Assembly: GCA_019116365.1 (NCBI GenBank)
Contig: DXBT01000032.1
Location: 62,001 to 126,000, forward strand
Direction of reading: 5' to 3'
Source of the DNA: Barnesiella merdipullorum
GTDB taxonomy: Bacteria > Bacteroidota > Bacteroidia > Bacteroidales > Barnesiellaceae
DNA: 64,000 nt
Each line of letters begins with the position of its first letter. Position 1 is the first letter of the stretch. The position numbers and the translations under genes are program-made. Shown here one piece after another: positions 33,932 to 43,087 of this stretch. The notes beneath the pieces were generated by a model. That model saw only the letters and a program-made list of their open reading frames with translations. It ran no database searches and was not told the DNA's origin.

Positions 33932-35608
33932 TTAGTATTCCGAGTCTTTTTCTACGGGCTTGCGTTGTGATGCTTTTTCCAATGCCAGGTGAAAAGCCTG
34001 CGAGTAGTATTCGATGAAGTTTTTCCATTCGGCTTCGAGCGAAACGGCCGTGGCTGCCTGTGCTATCTTCTCGCGTTGTGCCTTGCTGCAGTGGCTCAGG
34101 GCGAGAACGGCATCGGCCAGTTCTTCCGAAACCTCTACAAAGTTGAAGTCGCTGCGGTGCAGCACCTTTACGCCCGATTTCCTCAGCCCTTGTTCCTTGC
34201 GGCTGTTGATCCATTGACCGAATCCCGAAAGGTCGGTCGTGATGGTGGGTACCCCAAACGCAATACTCTCGAGCGGGGTGTAGCCCCACGGTTCGTAGTA
34301 CGAGGGGAACGCTGTGGCGTCGAGGCCGATGAGCAGGTCGTAGTACGATAGATTTACAATGCCGTCGTCGCCTGTCAGATAGGAGGGTATGAAGACAATC
34401 TTCAACTCATTCCCGGTGGGGTTGTCGAGGTGCAGGTAATGTATTTGGTTCACCACACTGTCCTGATCGTAGTTGTGGAGCGTGTGGGTGATAAAGGGCT
34501 CGGGCAGGGGAGTCGTCTCGTGATTCTGTCGCTTCAGCCGGTCTTGCAAATCGGCACGGGGCACGTCAACCCATGCGGGCACCAAAACGAAAGCGACAAC
34601 TTCGCGGCCCAGGTCGGAACTTTGTGCTACTCGTTTGATGGCATCGACAAAGAGATCGATACCTTTGTTTTTGTATTCATATCGTCCCGAGGTGGCAATG
34701 AGGAATGCATTCTTGTTGGGACGTTCGCCCGTGAGGGCTTCGGTAATATCGAAGAGCTGCTGGCGGGCTGTCTTACGACGCTCGTTATAAATATCTTCTG
34801 CCGGGACGAAGTTGCGTTCAAAACCGTTGGGGGTCACAATATCGGGTTTGCGGTCGAGCAATTGTGTGCACTCTTTGGCGGTGATTTCGCTCACTGTCGT
34901 GAAGCAGTCGGCCTCGATAGCTGCCGTTTTTTCCAACGAGTGTTTCGATACGATGTTCAGTTGTTCGGCCATCTGGTCGCCATTGTATCCGGCCAGGTAG
35001 TCATACAGAGGTTTGCCGTTGCCGGCAATCGACCGCCCTATCGAGGTAGCGTGAGTCGTGAAGAGCGTAGCCACCTGCGGCAGTGTGTATTTGATATGCA
35101 GCAGTCCCATACCGGTCATCCACTCGTCGAAGTGGGCCACCACGTTGTACTTCTCGCCATGGATAAATTTGTAGAAACTCTCGATGACCAGTGCGGAGGC
35201 ATAAGCAAAGGCACACGATTCGTCGTAGTCGCCATAGGCCGGCAGTGAGTTCACGCCATAGCGGTTCCACATCTCACCGTAAAGGTCGTTTTTGTAGGCA
35301 TAGAGCGGTTTGAAATCTACCAGAATCACGATAGGGCGACCCGGCACATTCCAGCGGCCCACCTTAACCTTCATGTTTTGAGGCAGACAGGCTTCGCGTT
35401 GCCACTCTTTCAAAAGCGTTTTCGAGCGAGTAAAATAGGGTGAGGGTTTATCGCCCCAAATGTCGGGACCGATAAAGATGATTTTATCTTTATATTGTTT
35501 CTGTAAAGTCTTTGCCTTGGTCGAAAGTACCGTGTAGATACCGCCTACCTTGTTGCAAACTTCCCAGCTAACTTCAAAAATATAATCTGGTGTGAGTCGT
35601 TTTTCCAT
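33932..35608 (-). CDS. Glycogen synthase, GT3-like
   Basis: Extends alpha-1,4-glucan from a nucleotide sugar. The 558-residue protein resembles the GT3 (animal and fungal) family, not the GT5 GlgA type. Marks are FEVSWEVCNKVGGIYTVLSTKA at the N-terminus, FTTHATSIGRSIAG, FTTVSEITAKEC and KPDIVTPNGFERN. The C-terminal SYYEPWGYTPLESIAFGVPTITTDLSGFG holds the nucleotide-sugar site with the ExxxFG Glu. ATG 35608 (MEKRLTPDY) was chosen over an upstream ATG 96 bases away, which adds a non-conserved stretch. No glgC, branching or debranching gene is nearby. Confidence 0.9.
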   Translation of the reverse strand: MEKRLTPDYIFEVSWEVCNKVGGIYTVLSTKAKTLQKQYKDKIIFIGPDIWGDKPSPYFTRSKTLLKEWQREACLPQNMKVKVGRWNVPGRPIVILVDFKPLYAYKNDLYGEMWNRYGVNSLPAYGDYDESCAFAYASALVIESFYKFIHGEKYNVVAHFDEWMTGMGLLHIKYTLPQVATLFTTHATSIGRSIAGNGKPLYDYLAGYNGDQMAEQLNIVSKHSLEKTAAIEADCFTTVSEITAKECTQLLDRKPDIVTPNGFERNFVPAEDIYNERRKTARQQLFDITEALTGERPNKNAFLIATSGRYEYKNKGIDLFVDAIKRVAQSSDLGREVVAFVLVPAWVDVPRADLQDRLKRQNHETTPLPEPFITHTLHNYDQDSVVNQIHYLHLDNPTGNELKIVFIPSYLTGDDGIVNLSYYDLLIGLDATAFPSYYEPWGYTPLESIAFGVPTITTDLSGFGQWINSRKEQGLRKSGVKVLHRSDFNFVEVSEELADAVLALSHCSKAQREKIAQAATAVSLEAEWKNFIEYYSQAFHLALEKASQRKPVEKDSEY

Positions 35609-35985
35609 TACTTTAAAATCATTTCCTGTTGTTTCTTGGGAAATGGAGAGTGCAAATTTAGAGAAAATATTTTGTAACACAGCGATAAAATAATTTTTTT
35701 GCAAATTCTTGGTCGGCCGAGTAAATGAACTTTATAGATAAAAGCAGCTTTTTGCTCCCTTTGCTCAAGGCTATCTTTTCATTCTGTTTTTCTTGTAATC
35801 AGAAAAGGTGTATTAAATTCTTCGGATACACGGGCCTGGTGCCGTTAAGTGATTGGAGTGGAGGCTCTCTTGTTCTTGGAAGAAGAAAATTTGATTAAAG
35901 AAGGTTGAGAAAACTTCTTTTTCGTTTGTCTCTGCGCTATCCTTTTGTTATCTTTGGCACAGTGTAAACTAAAAATAGATGAGCT
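35609..35985. other. Divergent intergenic region between glycogen operon and small-protein gene
   Basis: This 377-base AT-rich gap holds a minus-strand -7 box TAAATTTG (35653-35660) 45 bases before the synthase and the strong plus-strand promoter at 35925. Between them is a weak inverted repeat GTGTAT/ATACAC near 35807-35830. I see no gene or RNA in it. Confidence 0.5.
35925..35956 (+). promoter_or_regulatory. Promoter of small-protein gene
   Basis: TTTG (35925-35928), 20 bases, then TATCTTTG (35949-35956): a full match to the Bacteroidetes promoter. It lies 29 bases before the start at 35986. Confidence 0.78.
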
Positions 35986-36267
35986 ATGGCTAACAAAAGA
36001 TCACTGAAAAAAGAGATTAACTACATCGCTGGCGAATTGCTGGCCGAGTGTCTGTTCAATAAATATTATGTGCCCGGGATCGATGCCGGTAAGGTTGACG
36101 AGCTGATGGGTAAAATCGCCGGGATTCAGGACGATTTCCTGTGCCGGGTGAGCGCCAATGGCGACAAGGATGCCAAGAAGGTAAAGATATATTACAAAAA
36201 ACTGCGTGCCGATTTCGACAAGGCAATCGACGGCGTCTTTGAAGAATTGGCTGCCCTTAACGGTTGA
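35986..36267 (+). CDS. Small conserved-looking hypothetical protein
   Basis: A 93-residue soluble protein, helical and charged, with no signal or membrane helix. It begins MANKRSLKKEINYIAGELLAEC and ends ADFDKAIDGVFEELAALNG. I do not recognise a family name. The first gene behind a strong promoter, its TGA stop overlaps the ATG of the acyltransferase by one base, so the two are translationally coupled. Confidence 0.82.
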   Translation: MANKRSLKKEINYIAGELLAECLFNKYYVPGIDAGKVDELMGKIAGIQDDFLCRVSANGDKDAKKVKIYYKKLRADFDKAIDGVFEELAALNG

Positions 36268-36824
36268 TGGCTGCCATGAAACGGGCCATAAGCCGCCTTG
36301 TGCTGAAGATATTGGGGTGGCAGGTCGTGGTTACGCAGCCCGACTATCCCAAGTGTGTCATTTGCGTGGCGCCCCACACGAGCAACTGGGATTTCTTCAT
36401 CGGTAAGTTGGCCTATTTGTCGATAGGCCGTTTCGCCGGGTTCATGATGAAGAAAGAGTGGTTTTTCCCGCCGCTGGGCGCTCTGTTGCGTTCGATGGGC
36501 GGGGTGGCTGTGTCGCGCGACCGGCACACCGATATGGTGTCGCAACTGGTGTCGATATTCGACTCGCGCGAGCGCTTCTCCATCGCCATTACTCCCGAGG
36601 CTACTCGTAAACCCAATGCCGACTGGAAGAAGGGCTTCTATTATATCGCACAAGGATCCCATGTGCCTATCGTGCTGGCCTATATCGACTATAAGGAGAA
36701 GCGGGTAGGTATTGAACGTACATTTATCCCTACGGGCGATGTCGAGGCCGATATGCGGGAAATCAAGTTGTATTACAAAGATTTCCACGCACTCAAGCCC
36801 GAGAATTTTGTAACCGGATTGTAA
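36267..36824 (+). CDS. PlsC-like 1-acylglycerol-3-phosphate acyltransferase family protein
   Basis: A 185-residue acyltransferase of the PlsC superfamily, probably acylating a phospholipid or a similar acceptor at the inner membrane. The catalytic H-x4-D is His37-Asp42 in APHTSNWDFF. The second motif is KKEWFFPPLGALLRSMGGVAVSR, and the third is ITPEATRKPN, replacing the usual FPEGTRS. This shortened variant is common in Bacteroidetes. ATG 36267 overlaps the stop of the small gene; ATG 36276 is an alternative. Terminated at 36836. Confidence 0.85.
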   Translation: MAAMKRAISRLVLKILGWQVVVTQPDYPKCVICVAPHTSNWDFFIGKLAYLSIGRFAGFMMKKEWFFPPLGALLRSMGGVAVSRDRHTDMVSQLVSIFDSRERFSIAITPEATRKPNADWKKGFYYIAQGSHVPIVLAYIDYKEKRVGIERTFIPTGDVEADMREIKLYYKDFHALKPENFVTGL

Positions 36825-36835
36825 GTATTCGTTTT

Positions 36836-36873
36836 GAGGTCGGGCAGACGGTTTGGTTTGCCCGACCTCTTTT
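36836..36873 (+). terminator. Terminator after acyltransferase
   Basis: An 11-bp stem GAGGTCGGGCA / TGCCCGACCTC followed by TTTT. It lies directly before the omega-amidase gene, whose ATG is 15 bases beyond the T-run. Confidence 0.8.
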
Positions 36874-36887
36874 ATATAATCGAGTGT

Positions 36888-37670
36888 ATGAATGAAATCC
36901 TGAGGGTCGCCCTGGTGCAGACCGATATTGTGTGGGAAGATAAAGAGCAGAATCTGTTGCACTGCGCTGCGGTGTTGGAGGGGCTTTCGGGTCGTTGCGA
37001 CCTGGCGGTACTCCCCGAGATGTTTACTACGGGGTTTTCGATGCGGGCCGAAGAGTTGTCCGAACCGGTATCGGGCCCTACGGTCGAAGCCCTGATGGGC
37101 TGGGCTCGTCGCTATAACCTGGCCTTGGCCGGTAGTTTCATGGCCCGGGAGGGCGAGGTGTGCTACAACCGGGGTTTTATGGTCATGCCCGATGGTGAGG
37201 CTCATTACTATGACAAGCGCCACCTCTTCCGCATGGGGGAGGAGGGGCGTCATTTTGCAGCTGGCGACCGGCGTCTCGTGGTGAACTATCGCGGGTGGAA
37301 TATTGCCTTGCAGGTTTGCTACGACTTGCGTTTCCCGGTTTGGTGCCGCAATGTGAACAACGAATATGACTTGCTGCTGGTCGTGGCCAACTGGCCCCAG
37401 TCGCGAGCCTATGCCTGGAGCAGCCTGCTGGTGGCCCGGGCTATTGAAAATGCAGCCTATGTGTGCGGTGTGAATCGCACGGGGCACGATGCCACCTCGA
37501 TGGTCTATCGGGGAGACACGATGGCTGTGGGGGTAAAGGGCGAAATTCTGGCCGAGGCCGAACCTTTTACCGAGCAGGTGGTCGAGGTGGAGCTCGACCT
37601 GTCGAAGGTGCGCCGCTTCAGAGAGAAGTTTCCCGTATGGAAAGATGCCGACGATTTTCTGTTGCGGTGA
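36888..37670 (+). CDS. Nitrilase-family omega-amidase (YafV/Nit2 type)
   Basis: A 260-residue carbon-nitrogen hydrolase. The triad is Glu44 (LPEMFTTGF), Lys110 (YDKRHLFRM) and Cys144 (QVCYDLRFPVW). The PEMFTTGF and CYDLRFPVW blocks mark the omega-amidase branch, which hydrolyses 2-oxoglutaramate and 2-oxosuccinamate to repair dead-end products of glutamine and asparagine transamination. ATG 36888 was preferred over an in-frame codon at 36834, which lies inside the terminator. With a terminator immediately upstream and no clear promoter between, expression may depend on read-through. Confidence 0.9.
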   Translation: MNEILRVALVQTDIVWEDKEQNLLHCAAVLEGLSGRCDLAVLPEMFTTGFSMRAEELSEPVSGPTVEALMGWARRYNLALAGSFMAREGEVCYNRGFMVMPDGEAHYYDKRHLFRMGEEGRHFAAGDRRLVVNYRGWNIALQVCYDLRFPVWCRNVNNEYDLLLVVANWPQSRAYAWSSLLVARAIENAAYVCGVNRTGHDATSMVYRGDTMAVGVKGEILAEAEPFTEQVVEVELDLSKVRRFREKFPVWKDADDFLLR

Positions 37671-37704
37671 TTCTTGTTTAAGATTTAGAAGGTTTAAAAG
37701 GAAA

Positions 37705-37734
37705 GTGGCAGCGACCCTCTCGGGCCACTGCCAC
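37705..37734 (-). terminator. Terminator of ABC-lipoprotein operon
   Basis: A 7-bp stem GTGGCAG / CTGCCAC with a 16-base loop, followed on the minus strand by a T-rich stretch; 35 bases after the lipoprotein stop. Confidence 0.6.
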
Positions 37735-37768
37735 GCTTGTTATTGTGTGTAATCTGTAAAAGTCGTGT

Positions 37769-38179
37769 TTATGGACGGGTTTCAGGAGCATCCGTTTCGC
37801 GTAGCTTGCACTCCCAAATGACCCCTTTGTCGATGGCTCCTTCGAAAAACTGTCTGACCGCTTCCCGACGGGCCGGTGGCATGAGGCCGCCGTATTTGAG
37901 GCACATCTTGCCCTCGCTGTCATAGACCGTGGTGGTGTTCTTGTCGAAAGCTCCCGGGGTAGGCATATAGATTACATAGTAGAGCGCCCCCTCTTTCTCA
38001 TAGAGGGTAATGCGGCACTCGGCTTGTGACAGGCTCTTTTTCCGCTCTTTCAACCAAGCGATTTCATCGACAGGGTTATGCCGGCTGGGGTTCTTCTCGA
38101 CGACATATTTGCTGCCGGCACAAGAGAGCAACAGCAGCACTCCGCAGAACAGAACGATGAGATTGCGAGCAGTTCTCAT
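37769..38179 (-). CDS. Small hypothetical lipoprotein
   Basis: A 136-residue lipoprotein with basic start MRTARN, hydrophobic helix and lipobox LLSC (Cys20). The mature part looks mixed alpha/beta (YVVIYMPTPGAFDKNTTTVYDSEGKMCLKYGG). No family recognised. It is the last gene of an ABC exporter operon, 14 bases after the permease, so it may be an accessory of that exporter. ATG 38179 starts the signal; the frame is open further but overlaps the permease. Confidence 0.78.
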   Translation of the reverse strand: MRTARNLIVLFCGVLLLLSCAGSKYVVEKNPSRHNPVDEIAWLKERKKSLSQAECRITLYEKEGALYYVIYMPTPGAFDKNTTTVYDSEGKMCLKYGGLMPPARREAVRQFFEGAIDKGVIWECKLRETDAPETRP

Positions 38180-38193
38180 AAGGCATTTTCTTT

Positions 38194-39549
38194 TTAGGCT
38201 TTGTAACGTATCCACTTGATCATCTCCTTGTAACTGGGTTTCTTTCCATACATGAGTATGCCTACGCGATAGATTCGTCCGGCAACCCAGGCTAACCCGA
38301 TGGCCGAACCGTAGAGAATAACCATCGAGAGAATGAGTTCCCACATCGATACCCCAAAGGGGATGCGCACCATCATGACAATGGGCGAGGTGAAGGGTAT
38401 CATTGAACACCACATGGCCAAAGGTCCGTCGGGATTTTCAGCACTGAAAATGCCGGCATAGAGGGCAAAGATGATGATGAAGGTGATGGGCACCATGAAT
38501 TGTTGCGTGTCCGACTCGTTATCGACGGCCGATCCGATGGCGGCAAAGAGCGAGGCGTAGAGGATGTATCCACCGATGAAGAAGAGCACGAAGCAGACGA
38601 GCAATTGGGTGATGTCGATGCTGCCCAACATTTGTTGAATCTCTTGCATGGCTCCCATTTCACTGGTTAACTGGGCCGTGTCGATACTGCCTACACCGCC
38701 GGTCATGGCAGCCATGTCGTTCATTTGCGAGGGATCGACACCTCCGCTAATCGAGAAGTAGGCTCCGGCCGAGAGGAATATGCCCACCAGGAAGATAATC
38801 CAGATACCCAACTGGGTGAGGCCCACCAACCCGATACTGGTAATTTTGCCAATCATCAGCTCAAATGGTTTGACCGACGAAACCATCACCTCGACGATGC
38901 GGTTGGTCTTCTCTTGCATGACACTCGACATGACCTGTCCACCATAGAGCATGAGGAACATGTAGATAACCAGTGTCATGACCATACCGATAATCATGAC
39001 CATCTCGGTCGAAGTTTGGGTTTCGGCTCCGTCCTCCTCGAGTCGAATAGTATCGACCTGGAGGTTGATGTTCGACTCCTCGATCATGCGTTTGATATCG
39101 GGAATGTTGTAGGAGAGTAACTTCTCGTCCTTGAGGTAATCTTCCATTTGCGAAGTGATGGCCAACTCGCAATTGGAGGTAATCTGCTTTTGCGAGTAGA
39201 TGGTCATGGCTCGGGGATTGTTGAGCAGGTTGTCCTTGATGATGACGTAGGCATAGGGCATACTTTCGTCGTCTTTATTGCCCTCGGCCCGCATCTGCTC
39301 GGGGGTAAAGGTTCCTTGGGTGTAGGTAAAGTGGTATTCGTCGGTGTCGTGATAGATATCTTTGTAGAGACCCGTTTGGTCAATCACGGCAATAAGCCGA
39401 GTTTCGTCGCCCGAGAGCTTGGAGAGCCAGATGGGGGCAAAGACAAGAGCTACCATGATGATGGGAGAGAGAATCGTCATGAGGATGAACGATTTCTTTT
39501 GAACCCGGGTGAGGTATTCGCGTTCTATGATAAGCGGTATTTTACTCAT
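38194..39549 (-). CDS. ABC-2 type exporter permease (NatB-like)
   Basis: A 451-residue membrane permease. One helix near the N-terminus (about 19-45) is followed by a periplasmic domain to about 185, then five or more helices. A Met/Gln-rich loop (SQMNDMAAMTGG onward, about 275-310) separates two of them. The block VMQEKTNRIVEVMVSSVKPFELMIGKI is the ABC-2 family signature. It is encoded 16 bases after its ATPase. The transported substrate is unknown. Confidence 0.88.
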   Translation of the reverse strand: MSKIPLIIEREYLTRVQKKSFILMTILSPIIMVALVFAPIWLSKLSGDETRLIAVIDQTGLYKDIYHDTDEYHFTYTQGTFTPEQMRAEGNKDDESMPYAYVIIKDNLLNNPRAMTIYSQKQITSNCELAITSQMEDYLKDEKLLSYNIPDIKRMIEESNINLQVDTIRLEEDGAETQTSTEMVMIIGMVMTLVIYMFLMLYGGQVMSSVMQEKTNRIVEVMVSSVKPFELMIGKITSIGLVGLTQLGIWIIFLVGIFLSAGAYFSISGGVDPSQMNDMAAMTGGVGSIDTAQLTSEMGAMQEIQQMLGSIDITQLLVCFVLFFIGGYILYASLFAAIGSAVDNESDTQQFMVPITFIIIFALYAGIFSAENPDGPLAMWCSMIPFTSPIVMMVRIPFGVSMWELILSMVILYGSAIGLAWVAGRIYRVGILMYGKKPSYKEMIKWIRYKA

Positions 39550-39565
39550 GATTCAGTGTGTTTAG

Positions 39566-40495
39566 CTAAACGTTTTGTTTTTCTTCGAGGGCCGATTCGC
39601 CCACGGTTTCGATAAAGATTTCGTTCATGGTGGGAAGTATCTCTTCAAACCCGGCGATTTGGCATTGTTGGGTAATCAGGCCGATGAGTTCGTTGTTGCT
39701 CATGGTTGTGTCGCGTTTGCGCAGGGTATAGGCGTGTCCCCGGGCAAGAGCCTGTTCCCCGATTATCTCGTAGAGATCGTTGCTTTGCAATTCTCCTTGT
39801 TGAACTTCGACCTGGAAGAGGTGTTTCTTGTGCTGTTGACGAATCTCGGCGACTTCGCCCTGTAATACGACGTGAGAGCGGTTGATGAGGGTAATCTCGT
39901 CGCACAACTCCTCGACCGACGCCATGTTGTGGGTCGAAAAGATAATGGTTGCTCCCTTGTCGCGCATCTCGAGAATCTCGCGTTTGAGCAGGTTGGCATT
40001 CACGGGGTCGAATCCGCTGAAGGGTTCGTCGAAGATGAGCAGTTGCGGGTTGTGCATCACCGTGGTGATAAACTGTATTTTCTGCTGCATGCCCTTGGAG
40101 AGCTCTTCGATTTTCTTTTTCTCCCAGCCTTTGATGTCAAATTTCCCAAGCCAGTAGTCCATGCTCTCTTTGGCAGCTTTTCGCGACAACCCTTTGAGTT
40201 GGGCCAGATAGAGAATCTGTTCGCCCACTTTCATCTTTTTATATAGGCCTCGCTCCTCGGGCAGGTAGCCTATGTGCTCGACATCCGAGGGGCACAGCGG
40301 ACGCCCTTCGATGAGTACTTCACCTTCGTCGGGGGCGGTAATTTGATTGATGATACGGATTAAAGTCGTTTTACCGGCTCCGTTGGGCCCCAGCAATCCG
40401 TAAATTCCATTGCACGGAACCCGCACGGTGACATCGTCGAGTGCCCGGTGAGAAGCATATTGTTTGACAATGTGATTGGCTTCGAGGTAATACAT
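39566..40495 (-). CDS. ABC transporter ATP-binding protein (NatA-like)
   Basis: A 309-residue ATPase. Walker A is GPNGAGKTT (about 36-44), signature LSKGMQQKIQF, Walker B LLIFDEPFSGFDP, and switch His in FSTHNM. The C-terminal 80 residues form the accessory domain seen in ABC-2 exporters. It begins the operon with the permease and a lipoprotein. Confidence 0.93.
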   Translation of the reverse strand: MYYLEANHIVKQYASHRALDDVTVRVPCNGIYGLLGPNGAGKTTLIRIINQITAPDEGEVLIEGRPLCPSDVEHIGYLPEERGLYKKMKVGEQILYLAQLKGLSRKAAKESMDYWLGKFDIKGWEKKKIEELSKGMQQKIQFITTVMHNPQLLIFDEPFSGFDPVNANLLKREILEMRDKGATIIFSTHNMASVEELCDEITLINRSHVVLQGEVAEIRQQHKKHLFQVEVQQGELQSNDLYEIIGEQALARGHAYTLRKRDTTMSNNELIGLITQQCQIAGFEEILPTMNEIFIETVGESALEEKQNV

Positions 40496-40529
40496 AGTGT
40501 TTTTAACAATAGGTATGTGATTGATGAGA

Positions 40530-40560
40530 CAAAGAAAACTATATTTTCTGGATTGTACAA
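40530..40560 (-). promoter_or_regulatory. Possible promoter of ABC operon
   Basis: On the minus strand TTG (40560-40558), 20 bases, then TTTCTTTG (40537-40530); one mismatch to TAnnTTTG. It lies 35 bases before the ATPase start in an AT-rich 118-base gap. Confidence 0.4.
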
Positions 40561-40613
40561 GTAAAATGATAAAATTTTATTGTTTTTCGATAAAAAAATA
40601 TTGAATATAATTT

Positions 40614-42869
40614 CTATCTGGGCGATATGATGCGATCGCCTATCTGTTTGGCCAAGGTGGTTCTCACCCGGTTGAGCTCGACGTTTTGCTCGATGAGCTC
40701 GTTGACCCGCTGGTCGTCTTTGGCTTGCGTAGCCTCTTTGAGTTGCTCTTGTATCTGCTTGATCGACTGCTCGAGTATGGCGTTTTTCAGCTCGTAAATG
40801 GCTCGGGGAATAAGTTCCCACAGGCGGTCGGTCTCGGTTTCGACTTTCTGGAACTTGGTGTGTACCTTGCTAAGTTGGTACTTCTCGCTCACCAAATCGA
40901 CAGCCAGCAGGCTGATCTCGCTATCGGGGTAGGTCGTGAAGTATCGTTCCAGGAAGTTTGTTTCGAAGGTTTGCAGCTCTTCGTCCATTGCACGGGTAAT
41001 TTGTTCCTGAGCTTTGGCCTCTTTTTTCTGTTTCTCGGCTATGTCGCCACTTTCGAGTCGTATCTGTTCGATAGCCTCATCGATTTGCTGCCGGGCCTTT
41101 GCTTGCCATTCGCTTCTTAACTGCGACAGTTGCTGGGCTTCATGCTCACGCTGTGCAGCCGTAAGCTCGATGATTTTCCGGTACAGGGGATTGCTCAACT
41201 CGATGCTGTCGATCGAAAGTTCCTCGACGATATATTCCCATACTTTTTGCCACGAACCGTCGGCCGTCTCGAAAAGGTTGCGGTAGCCATAGCGCATGAT
41301 GTAGCGGATAATTTCCCGCTCGTATTTCTCGAGAGGCGAGTAGCGTGCTATTTGTTGAGAGAAGGAGTCGCCGCCGGGATGGGACGTGGCCTCTGTATCG
41401 ACCGGGGCCGGCACGTCGTCGAGCGCGTGGGGCGGGGGAGTCTCGGTCGAATCGGTAGCCGTATGCGCAGGGGGAACCTGGGTAGGTTGTGTGGCTGTTG
41501 TCGATTGCTGGGTCGAAGTCGCAGTGGTGGTATTATATCGACTGCGCGTTGCCTGTTGTTCGGCCCGGTGTTGCCGGCGTTTATTCAACTCCGACAGCAG
41601 TACCTGTTCGTCGATTTGCAACAACCGGCTGCACTCCTGCACATAGACCGAGCGCACAATGGCGTCGGGGATGAGCGAAATACTCTCGACGATATTCGAG
41701 ATAATGGCTGCCCGCTTGATAGGATCTTCGCCGGCATCCTCGAGCAGAAGTTGGGTCTTGAACCGGATAAAGTCGGTTTCGTGTTCCTTGATGTATCGGG
41801 TGAACGATTCGGCGCTTTGGCTCTTGGAGAAAGAGTCGGGATCCTCGCCGTCGGGCAGGAGCACCACTTTGATGTTGAGCCCCTCCTGGAGGATGAGGTC
41901 GATTCCCCGCAACGAAGCCTTGATGCCAGGAGCATCGCCGTCGTAGAGTACCGTGATGTTGTCGGTAAACCGGTGGATGAGTCGTATTTGCCCGTGAGTG
42001 AGTGCCGTGCCCGACGAGGCTACCACATTCTCGATACCCGACTGGTGCATCGACAGTACATCGGTATAGCCCTCGACCAGGTAGCAGCACCGTTCCTTTT
42101 CGATAGCCCGTTTGGCTTGATAGATGCCATAAAGCTCGTCGCTCTTGTGGTAGATATCCGATTCGGGCGAATTGAAGTATTTGCTTATTTTTACTCCCGA
42201 TTTAAGAATACGTCCGCCAAAGGCCACAACCTTGCCCGATACGCTGTAAACCGGGAACATGACACGCCCCGAAAACAGGTCGTAGATGTTGTGGTTTTGA
42301 TTTTCGCGGCATAGTCCCGTTTTAAGCAGATAATCGATTTTGTAGCCCCGTTTTTGGGCCTCCTGGGCCAAAGCATCGCGTTTCTCGGGAGAGTAACCCA
42401 ATCCAAATTTACGGATGATGTCTTCGTTGAAGCCCCGTTCCTTGAAATAGGCCAGGCCCACGGTACGGCCTTCGTCGGTCTCGAGTAACGATTTGCTGAA
42501 AAATTCTTGAGCGAAAGTGTTGATTACAAACATGTTTTCACGGTCGCTCCGCTTTTGTCGCTCCTCGTCGGTGAGCTCCTTTTCGTGGACTTCGATATTG
42601 TATTTCTTGGCCAGGTATTTCAGCGCTTCGTAGTAGGAGAGCTGCTCGTGTTCCATGATGAAGTGAATGGCACTGCCTCCCTTGCCGCAGCTGAAGCATT
42701 TGCACACCCCCTTCGACGGCGATACACTGAACGAGGGTGAGCGATCGTCGTGAAACGGGCACAACCCCCAATAGTTGGCACCCCGTCGGCGCAGGCTGAC
42801 GAAGTCGGAGACGACATCGACGATGTCGGTCGCGGCCATAATTTTATCGATGGTTGCCTGGTCTATCAT
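40614..42869 (-). CDS. dnaG: DNA primase
   Basis: Makes RNA primers for replication. The CHC2 zinc finger is Cys37-x2-His40 and Cys58-x2-Cys61. The Toprim domain contains VEGYTDVLSMHQ and LYDGDAPGIKA. A Thr/Pro/Gln-rich linker (about 445-515) leads to a helical C-terminal domain of about 235 residues, the likely helicase-interacting part. At 751 residues it is longer than E. coli DnaG because of the linker. A -7 box TATATTTG lies at 42949-42956 on the minus strand. Confidence 0.97.
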   Translation of the reverse strand: MIDQATIDKIMAATDIVDVVSDFVSLRRRGANYWGLCPFHDDRSPSFSVSPSKGVCKCFSCGKGGSAIHFIMEHEQLSYYEALKYLAKKYNIEVHEKELTDEERQKRSDRENMFVINTFAQEFFSKSLLETDEGRTVGLAYFKERGFNEDIIRKFGLGYSPEKRDALAQEAQKRGYKIDYLLKTGLCRENQNHNIYDLFSGRVMFPVYSVSGKVVAFGGRILKSGVKISKYFNSPESDIYHKSDELYGIYQAKRAIEKERCCYLVEGYTDVLSMHQSGIENVVASSGTALTHGQIRLIHRFTDNITVLYDGDAPGIKASLRGIDLILQEGLNIKVVLLPDGEDPDSFSKSQSAESFTRYIKEHETDFIRFKTQLLLEDAGEDPIKRAAIISNIVESISLIPDAIVRSVYVQECSRLLQIDEQVLLSELNKRRQHRAEQQATRSRYNTTTATSTQQSTTATQPTQVPPAHTATDSTETPPPHALDDVPAPVDTEATSHPGGDSFSQQIARYSPLEKYEREIIRYIMRYGYRNLFETADGSWQKVWEYIVEELSIDSIELSNPLYRKIIELTAAQREHEAQQLSQLRSEWQAKARQQIDEAIEQIRLESGDIAEKQKKEAKAQEQITRAMDEELQTFETNFLERYFTTYPDSEISLLAVDLVSEKYQLSKVHTKFQKVETETDRLWELIPRAIYELKNAILEQSIKQIQEQLKEATQAKDDQRVNELIEQNVELNRVRTTLAKQIGDRIISPR

Positions 42870-42948
42870 GCTTTCTCTTTTTCGAACTACGAAGATAGCG
42901 ATTTCTTGGCGATAATGATTCGCTGCATATCTACTTTTTTCGGTGTTG

Positions 42949-42956
42949 CAAATATA
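42949..42956 (-). promoter_or_regulatory. -7 box for dnaG
   Basis: Minus-strand TATATTTG, 79 bases before the dnaG start. No -33 box evident. Confidence 0.45.
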
Positions 42957-43050
42957 GGGTAGAGTTATTGGCTTTTGAATCTATTTTACTAAAACTGTGT
43001 ATTTAAATAATAAATAATGTTGTACATGAGAACTTTTTGAGTAAAATCTA

Positions 43051-43081
43051 TTGTCTTCAGCACGAAAAATACATATCTTTG
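43051..43081 (+). promoter_or_regulatory. Strong promoter of candidate small RNA
   Basis: TTG (43051-43053), 20 bases, then TATCTTTG (43074-43081). It is one of the best promoter matches in the window, yet it is 376 bases from the next gene and followed almost at once by a terminator. Confidence 0.7.
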
Positions 43082-43087
43082 TCATGT

